Assembly (NCBI GenBank): GCA_964522605.1
Contig: CAZFWV010000290.1
Location: 1-8,818, forward strand
From: CAVZLD01 sp964522605
GTDB lineage: Bacteria > Planctomycetota > Planctomycetia > Pirellulales > Pirellulaceae
Direction: 5' to 3'
DNA: 8,818 bases
Part shown: piece by piece, positions 1-6,614 of the stretch
How the letters are laid out: every line of letters begins with the position of its first letter
How positions within the stretch are numbered: position 1 is the stretch's first letter
Notes under the pieces: model-generated
What the model was told of the DNA's origin: nothing
Seen by the model: the letters and a program-made list of their open reading frames with translations, nothing else
Databases searched by the model: none
Made by a program: the position numbers and the translations under genes

Positions 1-12
1 CTTTGTCTCAAA

Positions 13-289
<277 letters not shown>

Positions 290-306
290 CGTTCCGAGAC
301 AAAGCA

Positions 307-2019
307 CTAGGGCATACGCGCCGAATCGGACGTCGTCTGCTGGATGGTATAGGGGCCGGTGAGGTTGTCGACCGGCGAGGAAGGTGTGGAGGCATCCGGC
401 AGGCTCGACTCCCGCGCCAACTGTTCCCAGCGGAAGCCACGCCCCATCCGGCGAAGGTCTCTATAGTATATCGCGGGGGCGCCTTCGCGGGTACCATCAA
501 GCATCGTTTCCTGCCGTGTCCAGGGCGAGTCCCGATTGTAGTAACTGAGGATCTCGGCACGAATTACGTTCCCGCCCGTGTTCAACCAGGGTAACAGTTG
601 CTTCATCGTGGGCAGATCCACGATGCCTTCCACCAGCAACCAGGTCGGATGAATCTGACTTTCGGAATCCTGTCCGACCGGTTCGCGCGACGAGATGACT
701 TGGTCGACCAGTTCCGCGGAAAACCCGGGGATCGCCCGCAGCACTTCTCGCGGTGCGCCCTGCAGGTTAATCCGACCTGTCCGGCGCGGTTCCGAATCCG
801 TCGTGGTCCGGTCGCAAAAGTCCAGAAACTCTTCCCGCAACGAACGCTGCTCCGTCGAAAACGGACTGCTGTAGAGAATCGTGCGCGGCGGTTCTGAGGA
901 ATCCTCCGACCGATCCTCCGCTGTCGGATCAGGAATCGCAACCTGAGCGTCGACGATGTCCAGGGGGGACGTGAACTGATAGACGGGCTTTTCACTCATG
1001 TCGATTGGTGGAAGCGGACCGGAGGAAGCGGCGCCAGACGCGGAGGATGCGGGTCCGTAACGCCGCAGGGCGACGACAAAATTCGCCACCGATTCGTCAA
1101 ACAACTCCGTAAGTTGTCCCTGCAATTCACTCAGATCCGACGAGTTCAAGTTGATTCGCGGCTCTCCATCGCGCGTCTCGTTTCGTTCCGCGCTGTAGAC
1201 GGTCAAGAAATGGCACCAAGGTGCTTGGGGCAGACCGCGGGCACTCATTGTGTCGGACGTCGAGGCCGGATATCGACTGGCGGTCGAAGGAAATGCGCTG
1301 CGCAGGCCGGAATCATTTTCGCCCCAAGCCGGGTCTTCTTCGGCCGGGAGTGCTTCCATTCCGAGCAAGAGTTGCGGCGTGACTCCGCGGACGCCGAGCA
1401 ATTGGTCCAACACGACGGGCAACGCGTTGGCCGGCAATCGCGCAGGTTCCAGCTCCTGATAGAATTCCGACTCGGCGCCGAATTCTCGCTCCTCGTCGTC
1501 CGGATCGATCCAATCCAGGATCGCGTCCGCGGTGGATTCGTCCATCCCGGGCAGTTGCATCAGCGCGGCGCGTCCACTGCCAGGAGACTGCTGTTCCCAC
1601 AGAAGGAGGGTTTCTAGTGACAGCTTGTTGGCAGTATCCTCAACTCCGAACTGGTATTCCGGTTGAGCATCCTCGGAAGTGTATTGCGACGTGAGGATGC
1701 TGAACCTTCCGGCGCGGGCAAGGACAGGATCCAGATCGACGAGTTGGTCGCGGAAGACGGCCGGATTGTCATACCATCCTCCCCATTCGCTGCGCTCGGT
1801 GCGTGAGTGAGACAGGAGCGCACGCAGATAATCGGTCCCCGAGGCGGCCACCTGTTCAGCCTGCAATTGATCACCGCGCAGGTTGGCGGCGCGATACTCG
1901 GTCTGCATGAGAACCGCGAACGCGTAGGCCGAGAGACTGACCAATGCAATGACGATCGTGACGATGAACAGGACGACGCCGCGCGGGGCCGGCCGTCCGG
2001 ATCTTCGACGGCAGATCAT
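307..2019 (-). CDS. gspK: T2SS minor pseudopilin GspK
   Basis: A 570-residue tip pseudopilin of the type II secretion pseudopilus; in known systems GspK caps the GspI-GspJ complex in the periplasm. The N-terminus has a basic leader ending APRG (11-14), then a hydrophobic helix (about 15-38), matching a prepilin peptidase site G14/V15. Position +5 of the mature protein is Ile19, not Glu, as is usual for GspK. Residues 153-185 resemble the family's conserved segment with DWIDPDDEEREFGAE. INLNSSDLSEL (289-299) and GRINLQGAPREVLRAIPGF (415-433) are further GspK/helix-hairpin-helix-like segments. The protein is much longer than typical GspK (roughly 300-350), with extra Ser/Pro-rich stretches at about 225-262 and 321-390 and a long tail. 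The ATG at 2019 overlaps the gspJ stop by 4 nt (ATGA) and follows a strong ribosome binding site. An in-frame extension upstream to 2376 lies inside gspJ and would bury the leader, so I rejected it. Confidence 0.9.
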   Translation of the reverse strand: MICRRRSGRPAPRGVVLFIVTIVIALVSLSAYAFAVLMQTEYRAANLRGDQLQAEQVAASGTDYLRALLSHSRTERSEWGGWYDNPAVFRDQLVDLDPVLARAGRFSILTSQYTSEDAQPEYQFGVEDTANKLSLETLLLWEQQSPGSGRAALMQLPGMDESTADAILDWIDPDDEEREFGAESEFYQELEPARLPANALPVVLDQLLGVRGVTPQLLLGMEALPAEEDPAWGENDSGLRSAFPSTASRYPASTSDTMSARGLPQAPWCHFLTVYSAERNETRDGEPRINLNSSDLSELQGQLTELFDESVANFVVALRRYGPASSASGAASSGPLPPIDMSEKPVYQFTSPLDIVDAQVAIPDPTAEDRSEDSSEPPRTILYSSPFSTEQRSLREEFLDFCDRTTTDSEPRRTGRINLQGAPREVLRAIPGFSAELVDQVISSREPVGQDSESQIHPTWLLVEGIVDLPTMKQLLPWLNTGGNVIRAEILSYYNRDSPWTRQETMLDGTREGAPAIYYRDLRRMGRGFRWEQLARESSLPDASTPSSPVDNLTGPYTIQQTTSDSARMP

Positions 2020-3326
2020 GGCGGCCCCTCCTCCTCCTCGGCCGGTGGGAACTCGGACTCCTCGAGATCGAAACCGTCCGACGGAGCCGATCGTTCGGCG
2101 GGGGCCTGCAGGAAGATGATCACGCGCTGGTCGCGTTCCTGTTGGAGCAGCATTTGCGTCTGGACGGACATCTGGCGGGGATCCATCGGCTCCGCCAGAT
2201 CCTCGAGCGGATCCTCCGTCAACAGCGGAGATTCCTGCTCTTCGCGCGGCTCGCCCGTTACCGGATCGATCTCCAGGTTCTCGTCTTCGACCGGTTCCAG
2301 CCGCTGGACATCGAACCGAAGTTCGACCGCCACGGGCAGCATCTTCTCCTGTCGGCTGTCCCAACGGTCGCGCCATCCACCCCCATCGAAATAGCGAAGG
2401 CGAAAGGCGCTGATCTCGGGCAGCAGATCCACGCGTTGCTCGATGTGGGTCGTGACCTGTTCCATTTCCGCCGAGGCTTGTCGGTTGAGTTCGAGTGGAT
2501 CACGCAGCGACTCGGAAGCCATCGTGCCGGTGTTGGTGCCGGTGGCTTCCACGACCGGCCAATCGGCGACCAGATTCTCGAGCAGGATGTACAAATCGCC
2601 ACCCGCTGCGACCGACTGCAAGGTCAGCAGTTCGCGTTCGGTCCATTCGCATCGCAGGAGTCCCGCCGGACGTCCCTGTCGTAAAGAAGTGGCCTCATCA
2701 GTGAACAGATAAATCACGCGGCGTACGACATCGGGTGGAGGGGCCTGTTGTTCGTCACGCAAGTCACGCAAGTCACTCGATTCGCTCGTCGTCGCCATCG
2801 CGGGTTCGAGCGGTTGCAGCGCATCGAGTACCAGGCCGCGCGCGTTGCCGCGCAGGCCGATCGCCGGTTGCAGCCAGACTTCTTGCGCCAATTCTGCCGC
2901 GAGATCCGGGCCCAGCGAACTCATTCCCGCAGCGTCGAGCGGATCCAGCGGATTGAGCGCGTCGAGCGGGTCCGCTTGCTCAGAGAACGAAGACATCGAG
3001 GCCGGTGGTGAGCCTGTGTTGTTCGCCGTTGGCACGCTTGCCGAAAGGACACTCGCAGCCTGGTCCGGGTCCGCCTCCTCGGCCGGCGCGGATGAAGAGG
3101 ACGATGGATTCTCGTGCAGGGCATCGACCAGACAGCGGCGCAGGTCTTCCTCCAGTCGCTGGCGCACCGAGCGGATCAACTGGGCTCGTTCGGTTCGCTG
3201 TTGATTCCGCTCAAACTGATTCTGGTAAAGCCCTAACAGACTCCACGTCGCCAGGAGCAAGACCGCCATTAACAACGTGGCGATCATAATCTCCAGCAGC
3301 GTAAAGCCAGTGCGCTTCGCTCGCAC
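2016..3326 (-). CDS. gspJ: T2SS minor pseudopilin GspJ
   Basis: A 436-residue minor pseudopilin; in known systems GspJ joins GspI and GspK at the pseudopilus tip. The leader MRAKRTG is followed by FTLLE and a hydrophobic helix (8-34), with cleavage expected at G7/F8 and Glu at +5 (E12). Family-like parts include WLQPAIGLRGNARGL (151-165), VVRRVIYLF (200-208) and ISAFRLRYFDGGGWRDRW (305-322), followed by LPVAVELRFDV (330-340). Typical GspJ is near 200 residues. The excess is a low-complexity insert at about 72-148 (Ser run, then DPLDALNPLDPLD) and an acidic tail after about 345. I chose the GTG at 3326 because it gives a normal 7-residue leader. The frame stays open to an ATG at 3659, but that extension would translate a palindromic repeat and overlap gspI. 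There is no clear Shine-Dalgarno before the GTG, so the exact start is the weak point. Confidence 0.87.
   Translation of the reverse strand: MRAKRTGFTLLEIMIATLLMAVLLLATWSLLGLYQNQFERNQQRTERAQLIRSVRQRLEEDLRRCLVDALHENPSSSSSAPAEEADPDQAASVLSASVPTANNTGSPPASMSSFSEQADPLDALNPLDPLDAAGMSSLGPDLAAELAQEVWLQPAIGLRGNARGLVLDALQPLEPAMATTSESSDLRDLRDEQQAPPPDVVRRVIYLFTDEATSLRQGRPAGLLRCEWTERELLTLQSVAAGGDLYILLENLVADWPVVEATGTNTGTMASESLRDPLELNRQASAEMEQVTTHIEQRVDLLPEISAFRLRYFDGGGWRDRWDSRQEKMLPVAVELRFDVQRLEPVEDENLEIDPVTGEPREEQESPLLTEDPLEDLAEPMDPRQMSVQTQMLLQQERDQRVIIFLQAPAERSAPSDGFDLEESEFPPAEEEEGPP
2025..2039 (-). promoter_or_regulatory. Strong ribosome binding site for gspK
   Basis: On the minus strand a purine run of GAG repeats ending in GGAGGGG lies 5 nt before the gspK ATG at 2019. 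The same bases encode the EEEEG stretch (430-434) near the GspJ C-terminus. This fixes the gspK start and suggests efficient reinitiation after gspJ, together with the ATGA overlap. Confidence 0.75.
2754..2780 (-). repeat. 9-bp tandem repeat inside gspJ
   Basis: The plus-strand unit GTCACGCAA occurs twice in tandem (2754-2762, 2763-2771), followed by a partial third copy. On the coding strand it gives DLRDLRD at about 185-191 of GspJ. The period is three codons, so the frame is kept. Confidence 0.65.
2932..2973 (-). repeat. 27-bp in-frame duplication inside gspJ
   Basis: GCGTCGAGCGGATCC (2932-2946) recurs as GCGTCGAGCGGGTCC (2959-2973), 14 of 15 bases alike, 27 bp apart and in frame. It encodes DPLDALNPL followed by DPLDAAG (119-134 of GspJ). 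It looks like a small slippage or duplication event that lengthened the GspJ insert. Confidence 0.7.
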
Positions 3327-3341
3327 ATCGCGTGACCCACG

Positions 3342-3372
3342 AAAACCCGAAGCGCCAATTCTGAAGTTGCAC
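3342..3372 (+). repeat. Dispersed CCGAAGCG-type repeat, copy in I/J spacer
   Basis: The 16-mer AAAACCCGAAGCGCCA (3342-3357) is identical to 8764-8779 upstream of gspE. It continues as TTCTGAAGTTGCAC (3359-3372), which resembles segments after the related repeat at 8693-8721. It directly adjoins the inverted-repeat element. I infer one repeat family with a constant head and a variable palindromic part. Confidence 0.6.
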
Positions 3373-3478
3373 GTAGCCGAATTCGTGAGAATTCGGCGGT
3401 CTCGAGCAGGGGGACTCACGAACAACAGATCCGAATTCTCACGAATTCGGCTACGGACTGACGAAATGTGCGACTTCA
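3362..3478. mobile_element. MITE-like double inverted repeat between gspI and gspJ
   Basis: Two perfect 25-bp inverted arms lie at 3372-3396 and 3431-3455, separated by 34 nt. Within each arm CCGAATTC and GAATTCGG flank a 4-nt centre, so each arm can also fold alone. An outer pair, TGAAGTTGCAC (3362-3372) and GTGCGACTTCA (3468-3478), matches at 10 of 11 positions. There is no coding sequence. This looks like a non-autonomous palindromic element inserted into the operon. I recall AGCCGAATTC/GAATTCGG repeats as widespread in Pirellula-like genomes but could not check. On the transcript it would form a long hairpin just upstream of gspJ. Confidence 0.75.
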
Positions 3479-3591
3479 AAACTTGCGATTCAAGTTCTCG
3501 TTCTTCGTACATAACTCGTAGCGCGCCATCGTTGCGCGACGAAGTCTCGCCGAAGGCTCGTCGGATTTGCAGCCTGCGTCGGATGGCCATG

Positions 3592-4041
3592 CTAGAGGCC
3601 GCTTTCAAACAACGGTTGCCTGCCAAGGGTCGGTTCTCCCAGCGGATCCACTTGCCCATCGGGGCGGTAGACCCAGCGGGTCAGGCGAAATTGGGGGGGA
3701 GCGGGAGTATCGGCCTCGGGAAGATCAAGTTGTTCGTCGATCAACTGCGTGACGGTGATGGTGACGGACGCCAGCTTGCCGTCGCCGAGTGGTTCGATCA
3801 ACAGCGTGTATTCCCAAGGCAGGAACGGATCGATGGGTTGCTGTTCAACCGATTCCCACGGGAGGGTACCAATCAGCAACTCATTGAGCAGATTCTGACA
3901 GAGCGTTTGCGCTTCGGTGACATCGGTTGCGCGGAACGCAGCACGTTGTGCGAGGCTCATCATCTGAGCCAGCACGGCGGCGCTGCCGGCCAGAATGGCC
4001 AGCGCAATGATGACCTCCAGGAGTGAGAGTCCGCGTTTCAT
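3592..4041 (-). CDS. gspI: T2SS minor pseudopilin GspI
   Basis: A 149-residue minor pseudopilin that, in known systems, nucleates the tip complex with GspJ and GspK. The very short leader MKRG precedes LSLLEVIIALAIL, with cleavage at G4/L5 and Glu at +5 (E9). The hydrophobic helix runs to about residue 27 and is followed by the amphipathic helix AFRATDVTEAQTLCQNLLNEL (about 35-55), typical of the family. WEYTLLIEPL and LASVTITVTQL look like the C-terminal beta strands. The length is close to the family norm with a modest extension, so this gene is not expanded like gspH, gspJ and gspK. The ATG overlaps the gspH stop by 4 nt (ATGA), so translation is probably coupled. A run of seven G on the plus strand (3693-3699) lies in the coding region. 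Confidence 0.9.
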   Translation of the reverse strand: MKRGLSLLEVIIALAILAGSAAVLAQMMSLAQRAAFRATDVTEAQTLCQNLLNELLIGTLPWESVEQQPIDPFLPWEYTLLIEPLGDGKLASVTITVTQLIDEQLDLPEADTPAPPQFRLTRWVYRPDGQVDPLGEPTLGRQPLFESGL

Positions 4042-4895
4042 GGCTCACGCGCAGTCCGGCCCGGATCGCCGACAGGAGGTTCCAAAGCACCGTCGACTAA
4101 TTCCGCTTCCGGCATTGCTCGCTGCTGCACCGGGCCGACGCGAACCGTTCCAACCCAGCCACGCAGTGTCACATCAATTTGGTAGCCGTCCTCGGCGACC
4201 AGTGTCCAGCGAGCGTTGGTCGTCCGTCCATCCGGGTAGAACCAGATCGGCGGTGACCAGGCGGTCTCGGATTCGGTCGCGGAAGAGAGCTCATCGCCGA
4301 ACGGATCCTGCGTCGTATTCTGACTCGGCACCCGCGGATCCTCTGGTTGACGCATCCCCGTCGGAGAAACGATTTCGTTCTCCGACAGCGGTTCCAGCGG
4401 TTGCAGTGGGTCGAGGAACGTGATCCCGTCGATCAGCTGCAGGGGCGTGGCGACGGGTGGCGCGTCGACTTCGTTGAGGGGGTCAGCCGTGGCGCCGGTG
4501 GAATCGAAGTCGTTCGACGCGCTCTCGGTCTGGGTCGATGGCTGCTGGTTTGACGATAGGCCACCCAGATTCGATTCGTCTCCCAGCAGGACGATTTCCC
4601 GCACCGGGGGCTGCCAAGGGCGGATCATGAATTCGCCCGAGCCCGGCCGCCAGCGCATCTGGAAGACTTGACCGCGCTCGATGGCCGTCAAGCGAGTTCG
4701 CAGGAGTTCGCGACTCAGCTCCTGGGCTGCCTGCTGCACGCGGCTCTTCGACCAGGGGCGCATCAACATCGGCCAACTCAAACCAGCCAGCAAGCCGATG
4801 ACCGACAACACGATCACCAGTTCCAGCAAGGTATAGGCGCGGCTACGGCGTGTTGAGCGGGGGCTCACTTTCCAAGAGTTCGCCTTCCGAGCCAT
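4038..4895 (-). CDS. gspH: T2SS minor pseudopilin GspH
   Basis: A 285-residue minor pseudopilin (GspH/FimT type), thought to sit near the pseudopilus tip. A 20-residue basic leader ends SRRSRA-like and is followed by YTLLELVIVLSVIGLLAGL, with Glu at +5 (E25). The residue before the cleavage site is Ala20 rather than the usual Gly. The helix is followed by an amphipathic segment (about 52-75: QQAAQELSRELLRTRLTAIE) typical of the family. The C-terminal part IWFYPDGRTTNARWTL (217-232) to WVGTVRVG (247-254) fits the GspH beta domain. An extra Ser/Asp/Pro-rich insert spans about 108-212 and contains LDPLQPLEPL (161-170). I chose the ATG at 4895 because AGGT lies about 8 nt upstream; this gives a 53-nt overlap with gspG. 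A GTG at 4868 would shorten the leader and the overlap. Longer frames up to 5096 lie inside gspG. Confidence 0.87.
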   Translation of the reverse strand: MARKANSWKVSPRSTRRSRAYTLLELVIVLSVIGLLAGLSWPMLMRPWSKSRVQQAAQELSRELLRTRLTAIERGQVFQMRWRPGSGEFMIRPWQPPVREIVLLGDESNLGGLSSNQQPSTQTESASNDFDSTGATADPLNEVDAPPVATPLQLIDGITFLDPLQPLEPLSENEIVSPTGMRQPEDPRVPSQNTTQDPFGDELSSATESETAWSPPIWFYPDGRTTNARWTLVAEDGYQIDVTLRGWVGTVRVGPVQQRAMPEAELVDGALEPPVGDPGRTAREP

Positions 4896-5340
4896 TTTCA
4901 CTACCTGCGGTCCAGTTGGTGATATCGTCTTCTGTCGAATCTTGACCATCGGGTCCGAAGGACCAGATGTTTGGCTTGTCTGCCGAGCCCCCCTTCGTCG
5001 GCGGGAACTCATATTGGAACGGATTGCCCCAAGGATCGGCAGGCAGCGCGTCTTCCTCCAGGTAAGGCCCCGCCCAGCTCTTCGCGCGGGCTTCATCCGC
5101 CGGCTTGGCCAGCAAGGCCTTTAGACCCTCCTCGGTGCTTGGGTAGACACGGTTGTCGACCTTATAGAAATCAAGCGCCTGTTCCAGGTTGTTGATTTGC
5201 GTCGTCGTGATCTTCAGATCGGCCTTCTCCTGCGTGCTCAGCAATCGAGGCCCGACCATAGCGACCAGCAGCACGAGGATGGCCAACACGATCATGATTT
5301 CAACGAGCGTAAATCCTTTGCGACTTCTTCTGCGATGCAT
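4843..5340 (-). CDS. gspG: T2SS major pseudopilin GspG
   Basis: The 165-residue main subunit of the periplasmic pseudopilus. MHRRRSRKG is followed by FTLVEIMIVLAILVLLVAMV, giving prepilin peptidase cleavage at G9/F10 and Glu at +5 (E14). The globular domain carries family signatures: VYPSTEEGLKALL (65-77), GPYLEEDALPADPWGNPFQY (91-110) and the region IWSFGPDGQDSTEDDITNW (125-143), where GspG proteins bind calcium. The last 20 residues or so (SENGSEGELLESEPP...) are an acidic tail beyond the usual end. A very strong ribosome binding site precedes the ATG, in line with the high expression expected of the main subunit. The gene starts 28 bp after gspF, and its 3' end overlaps the gspH start. Confidence 0.96.
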   Translation of the reverse strand: MHRRRSRKGFTLVEIMIVLAILVLLVAMVGPRLLSTQEKADLKITTTQINNLEQALDFYKVDNRVYPSTEEGLKALLAKPADEARAKSWAGPYLEEDALPADPWGNPFQYEFPPTKGGSADKPNIWSFGPDGQDSTEDDITNWTAGSENGSEGELLESEPPLNTP

Positions 5341-5346
5341 GGTTTT

Positions 5347-5354
5347 CCCCCTCC
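5347..5354 (-). promoter_or_regulatory. Strong ribosome binding site for gspG
   Basis: GGAGGGGG on the minus strand, 6 nt before the gspG ATG at 5340. It is one of the two clearest Shine-Dalgarno sequences in the operon. gspE, gspF and gspJ lack an obvious one. This fits higher synthesis of the major pseudopilin. Confidence 0.8.
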
Positions 5355-5368
5355 ATTACGTATTGGGA

Positions 5369-6595
5369 TCAAATCGCCGCACTCATATCGAAAACCGGTA
5401 GGAGCAATGCGACCAGAACAAACAAAATTGCAACTCCGATGATGACCAGCATCACCGGTTCAACAAAGCGGACCATCATCGTCAGCTGCCGTTCCACCTG
5501 TTTGTCGATTCCATCCGCGATATTGACCAACACGGTGTCGAGTGTGTTGGATTCTTCGGCCACGCGGATCATGGCCATTGTGGAACGTGGAATCAAACCA
5601 CAGTCGGCCAGGGGCGCCGAGAGAGTCTGGCCGGACGAGATGTTCTCTGCCGAATTCCGAATGGCCTCGGACAGCAGTTGATTGCCGACCGATCCGCTAC
5701 TGATCTCCAGCGACTTGAGAATCGGGACTCCGTTGTGGAGCAACGTTCCCAAGACACGACAGAAGCGCGAGACGGCGGAGTTGTGGAAGATCTTGCCTGC
5801 GATCGGAAGTCGCAGTTTCCAATAGTCACTGAAGCGGCGCCCTTGAGGCGATTGGAGCAGCCGTCGGGCAAAATAGACCACACCGCCCAAGGCAGCCAGG
5901 ACGATCAGGCCGTATTTGATCAGAAAATCGCTGATGCCCAACAGCAGGATCGTCGCCAGCGGCAAACCAGTTCCTTGTCGCTCGAGGCGGTCGAATAGGC
6001 CTTCGAATTTCGGGACAAAGAAGATGATCAGCAGCATCGTGACCGCAATTCCACCAATCATCAAGAACGTCGGGTAAGCCATCGCACCCTTGACTTTGCT
6101 CTTCAATTCTTCCTGCAGTTCCAGGAACCGCGAAATTCGCGTGAGTGCTTCTTCCAGAAAAGCACCCTCCGAACCGGCACGGATCATGCTGACCGTCAAC
6201 TCGGAAAAGATCCGCGGATGACGGGCAACGGCATCCTCCAGCGTCGTGCCCTCCGCCACTTGATCGCGAATGTCGGCCATCACTTCGCAAAACGCAGGAC
6301 TGGGCGACTCCTTGGCCAGCAGGTCCAGGGACCCGAGGAGCGGCACGCCGTTCTGGAGCAAATCCGACAACTGCTGCAAGCCATTGGCCACCTGTTCCGG
6401 GCGGACGCGCTTCCGCGTTGTCCATGCCGACCATCGCTCGGCAACCGTGGATTCGCTCGCTTTGTCTTCCAGCTTCAACGGGTACAGCGACTGCTGCGCC
6501 AAGGCGGACATCGCTTCCCGACGATTGGCTGCCGTGAGCAGGCCGGTCACGTTGTGACCGTCCAGTCCTCGAGCTGTATAGGCGAATTCGGGCAT
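5369..6595 (-). CDS. gspF: T2SS inner-membrane platform protein GspF
   Basis: A 408-residue polytopic membrane protein that couples the GspE ATPase to pseudopilus assembly. The start MPEFAYTARGLDGHNVTGLL is the classic GspF N-terminus, so this ATG is well supported. The first T2SSF repeat (about 65-190) has GVPLLGSLDLLAKE (83-96) and AMIRAGSEGAFLEEAL-like spacing (136-151). It leads into KGAMAYPTFLMIGGIAVTML (169-188) and the first membrane segment (about 171-195). A second hydrophobic pair spans about 211-243. The second repeat (about 270-395) has GVPILKSLEISSGSVGN (289-305) and AMIRVAEESNTLDTVL (341-356), and ends with the last membrane segment (about 377-401). The length is the family norm. 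It starts 19 bp after gspE with no clear Shine-Dalgarno. By sequence alone it could be the type IV pilus homologue PilC; the neighbours favour GspF. Confidence 0.95.
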   Translation of the reverse strand: MPEFAYTARGLDGHNVTGLLTAANRREAMSALAQQSLYPLKLEDKASESTVAERWSAWTTRKRVRPEQVANGLQQLSDLLQNGVPLLGSLDLLAKESPSPAFCEVMADIRDQVAEGTTLEDAVARHPRIFSELTVSMIRAGSEGAFLEEALTRISRFLELQEELKSKVKGAMAYPTFLMIGGIAVTMLLIIFFVPKFEGLFDRLERQGTGLPLATILLLGISDFLIKYGLIVLAALGGVVYFARRLLQSPQGRRFSDYWKLRLPIAGKIFHNSAVSRFCRVLGTLLHNGVPILKSLEISSGSVGNQLLSEAIRNSAENISSGQTLSAPLADCGLIPRSTMAMIRVAEESNTLDTVLVNIADGIDKQVERQLTMMVRFVEPVMLVIIGVAILFVLVALLLPVFDMSAAI

Positions 6596-6614
6596 GATTG
6601 GTGCGCTGCCGCGA

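Larger units (their letters stand above)
3327..3591. other. 265-bp spacer inside the operon, no gene
   Basis: This stretch separates the gspI stop (3592) from the chosen gspJ start, while the flanking junctions H/I and J/K overlap by 4 nt. It holds the dispersed repeat and the inverted-repeat element at 3342-3478. A small hairpin follows, AACTTG-cgatt-CAAGTT (3480-3496). About 95 bp with no recognisable signal lie between that hairpin and gspI. I see no convincing promoter or separate small gene. Confidence 0.7.

Noticed and set aside
1114..1617. Long plus-strand frames opposite gspK, gspJ, gspF and gspE
   Set aside because: They are antisense shadows of well-supported genes in high-GC DNA, with no family signatures of their own.
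2020..2376. Extended N-terminus of GspK upstream of 2019
   Set aside because: It lies wholly inside gspJ and would place the prepilin leader over 100 residues into the protein; the ATG at 2019 has a strong ribosome site.
4896..5096. Extended N-terminus of GspH upstream of 4895
   Set aside because: It lies inside gspG in another frame and would bury the prepilin leader.
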